IMG/VR virus record: IMGVR_UViG_3300032286_000835
Coordinates: 1-33,271 of that record
Direction: 5' to 3' (one strand)
Length of the DNA: 33,271 bases
DNA from: a virus
The notes under the pieces were generated by a model. That model saw only the letters and a program-made list of their open reading frames with translations, did not search any database and had not been told where the DNA came from. This document shows, one piece after another, positions 1-7,055 of this stretch. Within the stretch, counting starts at the first letter, position 1. Each line of letters starts with the position of its first letter. The position numbers and the translations under genes were made by a program.

Positions 1-804
1 GAAAACACGCAGTATGCTTGGGAAAACCGTTACCGTGACGAATACGTTCGTCTCGCTAACTACAACGTCAACGCTAACCAAGGTGAACTTTTGGCGGCTT
101 CTGGCCAGACCAAGGGTTCCTTCAGCACCTCCGCTCTTCCGACGAGCCGATTGACTCAGGGCATCCTGCGTTACTTCTACTCGCGGTTGATCCGTGACGG
201 CGCTGGTCAGAATGCGTACGGCAAAGAAAACGGTGCTCCCGTATTCTTGCTCGTCACCTCTCCCGAGACTTCTGACGACTTAATTAAGCTCAACGCGGAT
301 ATCCGTCAGGATCTCCGTTGGGCAAAACCTAGCGAACTGATCCAACCCCTTGGTGTGGAACGTAGCTATGCTGGTTTCTACCATTTGGTAGATACTATGA
401 CTCCTCGCTACGATCTCACGATCGTTGGCGGAGTTCCTACTTGGACTCGTCGTAATCCATATAAAGTGGATAACCTCGCGTCTAAGGGACAACGGTTCGT
501 CCCAAATCAAGACTACTTCACGGCGGAATACGAAGATTCTATTATCTTCCATCCCGACGTGTTCACCTCGCTGGTCGCGAAGCCCATCTCCGGCACCGGA
601 GCTGCTAGCTTTGACCCGCAGAGCTATCGCGGTGACTTCCGCTGGCGGAATATCCCCAGCCGAGATTGTAACCCAGACGGCACGATCGGATTCTTCCGGG
701 CTATCTTTAGCTCCGGTTCGAAACCCGTTCGTCCTGAGCTCGGTGTGGTTATTCGCCACAAGCGCTGCGCGGCCGACTTCGGCCTCGTTGGTTGCTACTC
801 GTAA
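1..804 (+). CDS. Probable major capsid protein, C-terminal part (5' end outside window)
   Basis: The reading frame is open from the first base, so this is the last 267 codons of a longer gene. It encodes a soluble mixed alpha/beta protein with no membrane segment, ending in a Cys-containing tail (motifs VIRHKRC and GLVGCYS). The capsid assignment rests mainly on context: a very strong terminator directly follows it, as after T7 gene 10, and appendage, tail and internal virion genes follow in T7-like order. It could instead be another abundant structural protein, because I recognise no decisive capsid signature. An internal TTG near base 88 should not be taken as the start, since upstream codons remain open and code sensibly (aromatic- and Arg-rich). 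Confidence 0.6.
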   Translation, partial: ENTQYAWENRYRDEYVRLANYNVNANQGELLAASGQTKGSFSTSALPTSRLTQGILRYFYSRLIRDGAGQNAYGKENGAPVFLLVTSPETSDDLIKLNADIRQDLRWAKPSELIQPLGVERSYAGFYHLVDTMTPRYDLTIVGGVPTWTRRNPYKVDNLASKGQRFVPNQDYFTAEYEDSIIFHPDVFTSLVAKPISGTGAASFDPQSYRGDFRWRNIPSRDCNPDGTIGFFRAIFSSGSKPVRPELGVVIRHKRCAADFGLVGCYS

Positions 805-820
805 TCTGAGTAACTGAATT

Positions 821-862
821 GAAGGGGGGCGTAGGTTACATCCCTGCGCCTCCCTTCTTTTT
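821..862 (+). terminator. Strong rho-independent terminator after the capsid gene
   Basis: GAAGGGGGGCGTAGG (821-835) can pair along its full length with CCTGCGCCTCCCTTC (843-857): 13 Watson-Crick pairs and two G-U wobbles. The loop is 7 nt and five T follow (858-862). It lies 17 bases after the capsid stop codon, the position of T-phi after T7 gene 10. It would reduce read-through into the appendage genes and so set the capsid-to-appendage ratio. Confidence 0.9.
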
Positions 863-961
863 ATAAATATGAGTTGTGGATGCAACGAGTGTATGGCGAA
901 ACGCGGTCGTGGTCCTACCATGGTCGTGATTGCTGTCACTCCTAAAAGAGGAGATAAAAAT

Positions 962-1207
962 ATGAAGATTGCTACGTTTGCAGTCCCGAAGGGTTTCACT
1001 CCGCCCGAAGGTGTCGTCGAGGGAGACACGTTCGAAGCTATGGCCACGTTTAAACACGGTGGCAAATCTTTGGACTTGGTTTCTATCGAAGGAGCCGAAG
1101 CGGAAATGCCCGAGATGGAAAAGGAAGAGACCAGCAAAGCTCCCGCTGAAGCTGGATTCGCCGAAGCTATCGAAATGGCAACTGCCCCCGAAGGGATGAT
1201 GTCTTAA
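962..1207 (+). CDS. Small acidic protein following the capsid gene, function unknown
   Basis: Codes for 81 residues beginning MKIATFAVPKGF. The N-terminal half looks like a small beta domain (FEAMATFKHGGKSLDLVSIEG), a pattern I associate with small phage proteins encoded beside the capsid gene. The C-terminal half is acidic and Ala-rich, probably disordered. The start at 962 is chosen because AGAGGAG lies at the right distance upstream. The frame is also open back to an ATG at 869, which would add 31 residues with a C-x-C-x-x-C pattern, but that ATG has no ribosome site and sits right on the terminator. A scaffold or decoration role is possible but not shown. Confidence 0.7.
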   Translation: MKIATFAVPKGFTPPEGVVEGDTFEAMATFKHGGKSLDLVSIEGAEAEMPEMEKEETSKAPAEAGFAEAIEMATAPEGMMS

Positions 1208-1504
1208 GTGAAGCGTGAGGTGAAGGGCGAAGGCTGGAGAGAGTTTGTCTGCGCGATTGTCGAGCAGGGACTCCATGATCTAGACTTCGCCCTCACCGCA
1301 CCTATTGGTCGTAAGCTTGATCCGAAAAATTCTTTCACCGCTTTACATTTTGATTTGTTTTTTGATCAAGTTCCTGGTCTTTGCGAAGCTGCCAATATCC
1401 GTGTATCAGCAGAAGCCATTGAAAAAAAAGTTCGGGGAAAGATTGACAAACTAAGAACTATCAGGAATAGAAGGAGGGAGAAACTATGTCACAACCAACT
1501 CTAG
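1208..1504 (+). CDS. Small protein of unknown function
   Basis: A GTG codon directly after the previous stop opens a 98-residue frame that ends 19 bases inside the next gene. The product is mixed: an N-terminal part with aromatic and charged residues, a central segment with several Phe, and a strongly basic C-terminal helix (Lys/Arg-rich, residues about 72-93). No signal peptide, membrane segment or known motif is visible. The ribosome site is weak, so translation is probably coupled to the gene before it. The next gene's ribosome site lies within its C-terminal coding region. I recognise no family. Confidence 0.6.
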   Translation: MKREVKGEGWREFVCAIVEQGLHDLDFALTAPIGRKLDPKNSFTALHFDLFFDQVPGLCEAANIRVSAEAIEKKVRGKIDKLRTIRNRRREKLCHNQL

Positions 1505-2550
1505 CAAACATTGAATTTGTAAGCCAACTTCGTCGGGCCTTAAAGTTTGGCCAAATCACACAATCTCAACTTCTCGGGACATCTGGTGAAAATCTCCAAG
1601 GGAGTAGCGCTTATCCCGCGTCGAATGAATTTGTTACTAATTTCACAAGAGCAGTTCGCTCCGGTCAGATCACAAATGATCAAATTTCTAACCCCAGTTT
1701 GATTGGCGATGTGGGAACATATGCTCGCGCTAGCAACGATTTTGTTTTAGAGTGTAACCGAGCCGGTGCTTTTGGTCAGTTGATTTCGATTATAACCGAC
1801 TCAGATGCAACAGCTTATCTTGCCGCGGTACAAGCAGCTGACGGCCAAATTTTGGAAGATGGGGTAAGAGCTGCTATTAATACATTTGTTATCGGGCTCA
1901 AATCTGATGGGCTTTGGGACTCTATTGTTACCTCTTGTATTATGGCTGGGGCAAGAACCGTGGCAGGTGCTATTGTCCCATTAAGGGGAAATGCCCCCAC
2001 AAACAATAACTTTGTAAGTGGGGATTACAGCAGAAAACTTGGCTTATTAGGGAATGGAACAAACAAATATCTTGCTACCGGGTACAATAATGACGATACA
2101 ACAAATTTCCCACAAGATAATTCGCATATGTCTTGTTATATTACAGCAGCGCAAACCAATGGAGGAGGAACTTTTGTTGGCGGAACAAATTCTACTGGAG
2201 CAAGATTCTCATTACATTACTCTGCTGCAACAAGCATATCTACTAGGAATAGAGCCTCTACTTCCTCTATCCTTTCTCTTGCTCCAATAGGATTTCAGGC
2301 AAACTCTCGAAATAATTCTGCTGGTTATACTCGCAGATTTACTACTGCCTCTGGACCTCAAAACGCAAATATAATCACAGCTAGCTCAGCTCCGACCTCT
2401 GAATTATTAGGAGTTTTATCTAATGGTGCTGGGACATTCCCTTCAGACGCAAGAATGTCTTTCTACTCAATAGGAAAAAGCATTGATTTAGTTCTTTTCG
2501 ATACTCGGGTCACAACCCTAATGACCACGCTTAGCTCTGTTATCCCATAG
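1486..2550 (+). CDS. Virion appendage protein with three N-terminal FGQIT-type repeats and a lectin-like C-terminal region
   Basis: 354 residues with a strong ribosome site (AAGGAGGGAG). Residues 10-25, 48-63 and 85-100 are three copies of one motif, E/D-[FY]-V-x4-R-A-x2-[FS]-G-Q-[IL]. The same module starts the proteins at 2580 and 4393. The region from about residue 107 (ATAYLAAVQAADGQ ... SCIMAGARTVAG ... FVSGDYSRKLGLLGNGT) resembles a beta-sandwich, concanavalin-like domain that recurs in phage tail and fibre proteins, rich in Gly, Ser, Thr and Asn. I infer that the repeats anchor the protein on the virion and the sandwich binds a surface glycan. Whether it sits on the head or tail is unknown; its place near the capsid gene makes a head fibre plausible. 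Confidence 0.75.
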   Translation: MSQPTLANIEFVSQLRRALKFGQITQSQLLGTSGENLQGSSAYPASNEFVTNFTRAVRSGQITNDQISNPSLIGDVGTYARASNDFVLECNRAGAFGQLISIITDSDATAYLAAVQAADGQILEDGVRAAINTFVIGLKSDGLWDSIVTSCIMAGARTVAGAIVPLRGNAPTNNNFVSGDYSRKLGLLGNGTNKYLATGYNNDDTTNFPQDNSHMSCYITAAQTNGGGTFVGGTNSTGARFSLHYSAATSISTRNRASTSSILSLAPIGFQANSRNNSAGYTRRFTTASGPQNANIITASSAPTSELLGVLSNGAGTFPSDARMSFYSIGKSIDLVLFDTRVTTLMTTLSSVIP

Positions 2551-2579
2551 TATTCAGTTAACAAATTAAGGAGATATAA

Positions 2580-2942
2580 ATGCAGACAAACGCACCAGCA
2601 GGCGGAGAATGGGTTGATCAATATAATCGGGCTGTCACTTTCGGGCAGATCAATGTTGCCCCTTTTTTTCTAAAAGCTACTGCCGACCTTAATTTCGGGG
2701 TTGTTCAGGCGTCTGGTGGGTTCCTAGATCTAAATGTTACCGTTACGGGAGCCGAACTAAACGATTGGTCTTCGGTTAGCTGCGTTTCTATTCGTGGATC
2801 ATCCGACGGTTCTCGTGCCCTTATTTTTTCCTCTTTTGTTTCGGCTGCAGATACAGTTACGGTCAGAGCTATGAACCCTACCCTTATTGTTTCCAATCCC
2901 AGTAGTTATACTTTCAAAATCTTGGTAGCTAAAGGAGTTTAA
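2580..2942 (+). CDS. Small appendage protein: one FGQI module plus a compact beta domain
   Basis: 120 residues with a textbook ribosome site (AAGGAGATATAA). Residues 10-25 (EWVDQYNRAVTFGQIN) match the module of the genes at 1486 and 4393 in the same register. The rest (about 33-118) is a beta-rich domain with the pattern LNVTVTGAELND ... FVSAADTVTVRAMNPT. I recognise this as a common small C-terminal domain of phage structural proteins, where it often closes fibres or spikes. No catalytic residues are visible. It is part of the appendage operon; the next gene starts 3 bases after its stop. The likely role is a short fibre or decoration subunit sharing the anchor of its neighbours. Confidence 0.7.
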   Translation: MQTNAPAGGEWVDQYNRAVTFGQINVAPFFLKATADLNFGVVQASGGFLDLNVTVTGAELNDWSSVSCVSIRGSSDGSRALIFSSFVSAADTVTVRAMNPTLIVSNPSSYTFKILVAKGV

Positions 2943-2944
2943 TT

Positions 2945-3262
2945 ATGTCCCTATATCCCGAAGGCACAGCACCACTACCCTTGGACGACGTCCAAAGGGC
3001 AGCCAACAAAGCGAATGAGTTGAGTCGTCAGGCTCTCGGCCAGGGTGGTGCTGTTGTTTCTGACGGAGTGGCTACCGGAAATTTTATAGCTATCCAATGT
3101 ATAACTAATTGTATTTTTGATTCGTTGACCACTAATAGCGCAAGTTTTAATTTTTCGTTTTTTGTTGACTCCGGCACTACAATCCCAGCGGGTACAATTA
3201 TTTACGGAAGTTTTACTGAAATTGGATCAATTGGTGGGGTCTACATCGCCTACAAGGCTTAA
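2945..3262 (+). CDS. Small fibre-like protein ending in a beta domain
   Basis: 105 residues; AAAGGAG lies 9 bases before the ATG. The N-terminus (PLDDVQRAANKANELSRQAL) is a short amphipathic helix, possibly a trimerising or docking segment. The C-terminal part (IQCITNCIFDSLTTNSASF ... GTIIYGSFTEIGSIGGVYIAYKA) matches a small beta domain I have met in many phage fibre and head-appendage proteins, typically ending in IAYKA. There is no lectin motif or enzyme residue. It sits between two other appendage genes and is likely co-expressed with them. Confidence 0.7.
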   Translation: MSLYPEGTAPLPLDDVQRAANKANELSRQALGQGGAVVSDGVATGNFIAIQCITNCIFDSLTTNSASFNFSFFVDSGTTIPAGTIIYGSFTEIGSIGGVYIAYKA

Positions 3263-3268
3263 ACCGCC

Positions 3269-4033
3269 ATGCCGAAACTCGGCTTAGGCTTATCGTTACC
3301 GCAGACTAGGATTACTGCTAGCGCCCCTGTAATCCCCCAAGACGGTCTATCCCTATGGCTCAAAGCTGATGCTGGGGTTACTATAGATGGTAACGATGAG
3401 ACTGCTGTAGCCGTGTGGGCAGATCAAAGCGGGAATGGGATAACCGCGCTCCCAGTAGATGTATATCCAACCTATAACTCTTCAGACCTAAACGGTAAGC
3501 CAACAATTTCACTCAGTTCGTTAGCCGAAGAATCAGTGATCAAATCTTTTGTGCTTAGTGCAAACCCAATGGGAGCATCAGGAACAACAGCATTTGCAGT
3601 TGTATATGTAGAAGATGTGTGCGATGTCGAAAACGATAACGGTCCAATATTTGGAGATTTTGGTTCTGCTGGTGCATCAAGTCATTATCCATACGGTGGA
3701 GATTGCTCTGTTTATGATGGATTTGCCTCAGAAGATAGAAAAGGTCCACTTACTGCACCATCAACCATTACAGATTCTTGGAGTATTTATTCCGTAGTAA
3801 GCACTGGAAACGATTGGAGAAATTATGTTAATGCAACTTTAATGTATTCTGATAATACAAATGTATATAGTAATGCCCCAACTGAATCTTTTTTATACAT
3901 TGGTAGTTCTGGGGCATTTGGATATACATTAAAAGGTAAAATAGCCGAAGCTATTATGTACAACCGAGTCATCACAACCCCAGAATACCTGCAGATCCAT
4001 GCGTATCTGAATGCTAAGTATGCGATATCTTAA
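3269..4033 (+). CDS. LamG/concanavalin-like appendage protein
   Basis: 254 residues. After a short leader (MPKLGLGLSLPQTR) comes a domain with the hallmark start GLSLWLKADAGVT and the VWADQSGNG motif of LamG-like jelly-roll domains in surface and phage fibre proteins. It closes with IGSSGAFGYTLKGKIAEAIMYNRV, the typical last strands. Such folds usually bind carbohydrate, often with calcium. This and the C-terminal half of the 1486 product may be two different binders in one operon. The ribosome site is poor, so translation is probably coupled to the gene ending 6 bases upstream. The receptor is unknown. Confidence 0.75.
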   Translation: MPKLGLGLSLPQTRITASAPVIPQDGLSLWLKADAGVTIDGNDETAVAVWADQSGNGITALPVDVYPTYNSSDLNGKPTISLSSLAEESVIKSFVLSANPMGASGTTAFAVVYVEDVCDVENDNGPIFGDFGSAGASSHYPYGGDCSVYDGFASEDRKGPLTAPSTITDSWSIYSVVSTGNDWRNYVNATLMYSDNTNVYSNAPTESFLYIGSSGAFGYTLKGKIAEAIMYNRVITTPEYLQIHAYLNAKYAIS

Positions 4034-4158
4034 TGAACCCAACCCCCAAAGAAGAAGACCTTTTGGCCTGTATCAAATACCTTTGCGACGAGGGGTTCAT
4101 TACTATATACCAAGATGAGAACAACGAGTGGTTTGTCAAAATCGCAGAAAACGTGTAA
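4033..4158 (+). CDS. 41-residue protein, unknown
   Basis: A TAATG overlap with the preceding stop opens a 41-codon frame, MNPTPKEEDLLACIKYLCDE and onward, ending at 4158. It is acidic, predicted helix followed by short strands, with two Cys. It fills the gap between the LamG-like gene and the coiled-coil membrane gene exactly, and the overlap indicates translational coupling. I recognise no family. Confidence 0.5.
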   Translation: MNPTPKEEDLLACIKYLCDEGFITIYQDENNEWFVKIAENV

Positions 4159-4167
4159 GGTAAGTAT

Positions 4168-4365
4168 ATGGCACCGAAGGACAATGAAAGGCTGGCTCGT
4201 ATCGAAACAAAGCTCGATGCCACCTTGGCCCACCTCAATGACCACGAGGATAGGATTCGTAAGGTCGAGCAAGCTTGGTGGAAGCAATCAGCCGTGTTTG
4301 GAGCCTTGATTGCCTGCGTATCTTGGTTTGGCCCTGTTCTACGCAAACACCTTTTCGGTAGCTAG
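4168..4365 (+). CDS. Coiled-coil plus single-helix membrane protein (holin-associated type candidate)
   Basis: 65 residues. Residues 1-38 form a charged heptad-like helix (NERLARIETKLDATLAHLND HEDRIRKVEQ in sequence). Residues about 41-57 (SAVFGALIACVSWFGPV) are a single membrane segment with a short basic tail (LRKHLFGS). This layout resembles the small XhlA/hemolysin-like proteins often found in lysis cassettes, but here it lies among appendage genes about 1.4 kb before the spanin. AAGG precedes the start. It could be a holin, a holin partner, or an unrelated inner-membrane protein. Confidence 0.65.
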   Translation: MAPKDNERLARIETKLDATLAHLNDHEDRIRKVEQAWWKQSAVFGALIACVSWFGPVLRKHLFGS

Positions 4366-4372
4366 TTTTTCT

Positions 4373-4381
4373 GATACATAC
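4373..4381 (+). promoter_or_regulatory. GATACATAC box upstream of a start without Shine-Dalgarno
   Basis: The 9-mer GATACATAC lies 11 bases before the ATG at 4393, which has no ribosome site. The identical 9-mer recurs at 7484-7492, 6 bases before another such start. It could be a promoter -10-type element or another signal; this rests only on the coincidence of position. Confidence 0.25.
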
Positions 4382-4395
4382 TCGGTCTGAGTATG
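4377..4395 (+). promoter_or_regulatory. Hairpin overlapping a start codon
   Basis: CATACTC (4377-4383) pairs perfectly with GAGTATG (4389-4395) around a 5-nt loop, GGTCT. The right arm contains the ATG start of the gene at 4393. No Shine-Dalgarno precedes this start, so the hairpin may control access to it. A 7-bp A/T-containing stem is only moderately stable. Confidence 0.35.
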
Positions 4396-5748
4396 CAGAC
4401 TCCTTCGCCCGCCCCTATCGAGTACGTAAGCAACCTTAAACGGGCTTTAATCTATGGGCAGATAACGGAGAAGGATTTTTACCCCTTTTCCCCTACTCCT
4501 TCTGGGCGTAGCCTTCTTTCGTCAACAGTTCCAGGAACTCAGACCCTTATCGATCAGACGTACCGTGCTTGGGCTTTTGGGCAGATGACATCCGCGATTG
4601 TTCAAGACCCTTCGCTCTTAAGCACCAACGATAGTTTTGGTGGCCCAGCTCCTTCGGATTTTGTGGACGATCTCCGTAGGTCTTTGCTGTACGGTGGTCT
4701 TACCTACACAGATCTCGGTGGTTTTTATATCCCGCCCTATCAGGCCACTTTCTGGCGGAACTTCACAATGTTCCAAACACTAAACCACGGAACTGGAATT
4801 CCCCTTACTTGTACCAGGTCGGGGTCTGCTTCCTATATCGGGTCAGATGGACAAATGAAAATTGCTCAGGTTAACGAACCTCGTTTTGATTTTGACCCAG
4901 TTACTTTGGAGTGCAAAGGATTGCTTTGCGAAGTGTCCCGTAAAAACTTTTTTCGTAGTTCTGAAGTAGGGCAAAACCAAGGACCTATTCCGGTGGTAAG
5001 TGGTAATTATAACTTGTCATTCTACGGAACGGGGTCTGTAACTTTGAGTGGTGCTGTTAACGTAACTGTTGTAGGATCTGGTGCGTACCCAACAAGAAGA
5101 TCTTCTGTATTTGAGATATTTAACACAGGCAGTATAAACGTGGTTGTATCTGGGACAGTACAGTATATGCAACTTGAAAGTGGTTTTTTCCCCACTTCTT
5201 GGATCCCCACGGGCGCTGTTTCATCCTTGGACGACACACGAGCGCAAGATCTTATCGAGTCTTCTTCTCAAGGTTTGCCTGCATCGGTATTCAACAATAC
5301 TGAAGGAACTTTGTACGCATCCTTTGTTCGATACCAAGCGATTTTACAGCGGGCTGGATTTATTAACTTTAGATCCGACGGTCAAAACTTTTATTCTTTA
5401 CAATCTCAAGCTGGTGCAGGGCAAGGAAATTCTGGCAGACACGAATTGAATAAAAGACCCGGAAACATAGCCAACGAAACAGTATGTCGTAACTTGACCC
5501 AATCCACCGCGGATACTGTTTATAAATTGGCCGGGGCGTACAATAATAGTACTTCAAATTTCAGGCTATTTCAGAACGGTTCAAATGTTGGAACGGTAAT
5601 CACTTCAAATGCGTTGTTGCCCGCCAACATCTACCGAGTTCAGTTAGGTCGTGTGACCGACGACGGCTCTGTTCACGGCTGGCTTCGAGAGGTATCCTAT
5701 ATGCCATCCGCTCTTTCCAACACCGATCTTGCTGATTTAACTACTTAA
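4393..5748 (+). CDS. Large fibre/spike protein with three N-terminal FGQIT-type repeats
   Basis: 451 residues. Copies of the shared module lie at residues 10-25 (IEYVSNLKRALIYGQIT overlaps it), about 51-66 (RAWAFGQMT) and 89-104 (DFVDDLRRSLLYGGLT). The first is in exact register with those at 1486 and 2580. From about residue 117 the pattern TFWRNFTMFQTLNHGTG ... LTCTRSGSASYIGSDGQ ... PRFDFDPVTLECKGLLCE matches a beta-rich module common in phage tail and fibre proteins, followed by carbohydrate-binding-like sandwiches (YMQLESGFFPTSWIPTGA; SNFRLFQNGSNVGT). Likely a receptor-binding appendage. The start has no ribosome site and sits in a hairpin. Confidence 0.75.
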   Translation: MQTPSPAPIEYVSNLKRALIYGQITEKDFYPFSPTPSGRSLLSSTVPGTQTLIDQTYRAWAFGQMTSAIVQDPSLLSTNDSFGGPAPSDFVDDLRRSLLYGGLTYTDLGGFYIPPYQATFWRNFTMFQTLNHGTGIPLTCTRSGSASYIGSDGQMKIAQVNEPRFDFDPVTLECKGLLCEVSRKNFFRSSEVGQNQGPIPVVSGNYNLSFYGTGSVTLSGAVNVTVVGSGAYPTRRSSVFEIFNTGSINVVVSGTVQYMQLESGFFPTSWIPTGAVSSLDDTRAQDLIESSSQGLPASVFNNTEGTLYASFVRYQAILQRAGFINFRSDGQNFYSLQSQAGAGQGNSGRHELNKRPGNIANETVCRNLTQSTADTVYKLAGAYNNSTSNFRLFQNGSNVGTVITSNALLPANIYRVQLGRVTDDGSVHGWLREVSYMPSALSNTDLADLTT

Positions 5749-5791
5749 TTTTAATGTGGCATACCCTACTTTTTACACGTATATGTTAAAT

Positions 5792-6175
5792 ATGATAAGA
5801 CTACTTCCTCTGCTGTTATTGGTCGGTTGTTCCACAATTAAACCCAAGGGGTCCCCAGAGTTCGGTGGGGTTACTCGCAAGGTCGATGCTGTCGAACAGG
5901 CGGTAAACTCTGGGAATCTACCGGCCATCAAGAAGGAGTTCGGTAGCCTTAAGTCCCAACTCTCATCCGCCCAAGCCGCTTGCGAAGCTCAAGCTGGGGA
6001 CTACGAGCGCATCGTGAAGGAAGCCAATGACTGGAAGGCCAAGCAAAGGAAAGCCTTGAAGGAACTATGGATCTATCGAGGTGCTCTTATCGCGTTAGCT
6101 CTATGGATCTTTAGGGGCTTTATCTTTGGTGGTATCATGTTCGTGGCCAGGAAGTTCGTGGGGATTCCTTGGTGA
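5792..6175 (+). CDS. Probable unimolecular spanin (outer-membrane lipoprotein with C-terminal transmembrane helix)
   Basis: 127 residues from the ATG at 5792. The N-terminus (MIRLLPLLLLVGCS) is a lipoprotein signal with the modified Cys at residue 13. Residues about 30-95 are charged and helical, with coiled-coil character. Residues about 100-122 (ALIALALWIFRGFIFGGIMFV) form a membrane segment with a basic end. A lipoprotein head plus a C-terminal inner-membrane helix is the defining layout of u-spanins such as phage T1 gp11, which fuse inner and outer membranes in the last step of lysis. A holin candidate and endolysin follow at once. The frame is open from a GTG at 5756, but that start would bury the signal behind extra residues. 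It overlaps the next gene by GTGA. Confidence 0.75.
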   Translation: MIRLLPLLLLVGCSTIKPKGSPEFGGVTRKVDAVEQAVNSGNLPAIKKEFGSLKSQLSSAQAACEAQAGDYERIVKEANDWKAKQRKALKELWIYRGALIALALWIFRGFIFGGIMFVARKFVGIPW

Positions 6176-6516
6176 ACTTCCTTAAGACCAACGTACAGGG
6201 CCTAATAGCCCTTGTGGTAGCCCTTGGTCTGTTCTTTGGGTTGGGACCCCTCCTTCAGCATATCGACCCCACAGCGGGGGTTATAGACATCGGAGCCCTG
6301 CATTTACTGGTGTTCGGGTCAGTCAAGTTCTTGCTAGGGGTGTTCATGGTGTGGCTCGTCGTTGCTTTCGACTGGAAGCCTTTCGACAAGTATCTGGACA
6401 CCGAGGCTTTTGCCGACGACTTCCGAGACCTGCACCCAGAGACGAAAGCCAAGCTACTGGTCTATCTCTTCATCGGTCTTTTGATTACATTCGCGCTGTG
6501 TACCCGAGGTTCCTAA
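6172..6516 (+). CDS. Multi-helix membrane protein, holin candidate
   Basis: 114 residues from GTG 6172, which overlaps the spanin stop (GTGA). Three hydrophobic segments are visible: about residues 8-28 (GLIALVVALGLFFGLGPLL), 43-66 (LHLLVFGSVKFLLGVFMVWL) and 93-110 (LLVYLFIGLLITFAL), with a charged loop between the second and third. Position between a spanin and an endolysin, size and topology suit a class I-like holin, which forms the hole that releases or activates the endolysin. The family is not recognised by sequence. The endolysin frame overlaps its 3' end. Confidence 0.6.
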   Translation: MNFLKTNVQGLIALVVALGLFFGLGPLLQHIDPTAGVIDIGALHLLVFGSVKFLLGVFMVWLVVAFDWKPFDKYLDTEAFADDFRDLHPETKAKLLVYLFIGLLITFALCTRGS

Positions 6517-7055
6517 ATGTTCCGATCCTTCCAGCTCTGGGTCTTGCGACGTTGCTTCTCTCTGGAGGACTTGGAGTGGGAAGTCCTGACCCGCAAAGTT
6601 CTAGCCGTGGAAAAATCATGTCATTTGCGAGATCGACAATCGGAATCAAAGAAGCAACAGGAAGAAACGACGGGAAAGAAGTTGAAGAAATCCTCAAAAG
6701 CGTCGGGCTCGAAAAGTCGGGCGCCCCGTGGTGTGCGGCCTACGTCGTCTGGGTTGGCGACTCTGCCCTCGGGAGAGATCGTAATCCCTACCCGAGGAGC
6801 GCATGGTCACCTGACTTCGTACGACACCCCCAATGGGATCGGGGGCGTGGCAAACTACCCCGTGAAGCCGACACCTTCGGGATCCATTTTCAAAATCTTA
6901 AAAGAGTGGGACACACGGGACTAATCGAGAGGGTATCCGGCGATTTTGCCATAACGATTGAAGGTAACACCAACAATGGGGGCAGTAGAGATGGAGATGG
7001 CGTATACCGACGCCGGCGTCTCTTGAGTTCCCTGTTAGCAAAGGATTGGTTATGA
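6498..7055 (+). CDS. CHAP-domain endolysin with hydrophobic N-terminus
   Basis: 185 residues from GTG 6498. Residues 5-28 (FLNVPILPALGLATLLLSGG) are hydrophobic and could be a signal peptide or signal-anchor-release segment. The CHAP domain follows: Cys79 in GAPWCAAYVVWV, His139 in VGHTGLI and Asn157 in EGNTN are the expected catalytic residues of a peptidoglycan amidase/endopeptidase. An in-frame ATG at 6618 (MSFARSTIG) would give a 145-residue cytosolic form with the whole domain. The start is therefore uncertain; GTG 6498 lacks a clear ribosome site and overlaps the holin candidate. The stop overlaps the nuclease gene by ATGA. Another open frame at 6517-6924 is judged non-coding. Confidence 0.75.
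   Translation: MYPRFLNVPILPALGLATLLLSGGLGVGSPDPQSSSRGKIMSFARSTIGIKEATGRNDGKEVEEILKSVGLEKSGAPWCAAYVVWVGDSALGRDRNPYPRSAWSPDFVRHPQWDRGRGKLPREADTFGIHFQNLKRVGHTGLIERVSGDFAITIEGNTNNGGSRDGDGVYRRRRLLSSLLAKDWL

Noticed and set aside
862-869. TATAAATA resembling a T4 late promoter
   Set aside because: Only one convincing copy was found, inside the terminator tail. No other gene has it at a suitable distance.
280-1137. 285-codon minus-strand open frame, and another at 836-1276
   Set aside because: Both lie antisense to better-supported plus-strand genes and to the terminator, and have no ribosome site or recognisable domain.
6517-6924. 135-codon plus-strand frame overlapping the endolysin
   Set aside because: The overlapping frame carries the complete CHAP motif set, while this one is Lys/Ser-rich with no motif. 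It is also not a frameshift product, because the CHAP frame is continuous.
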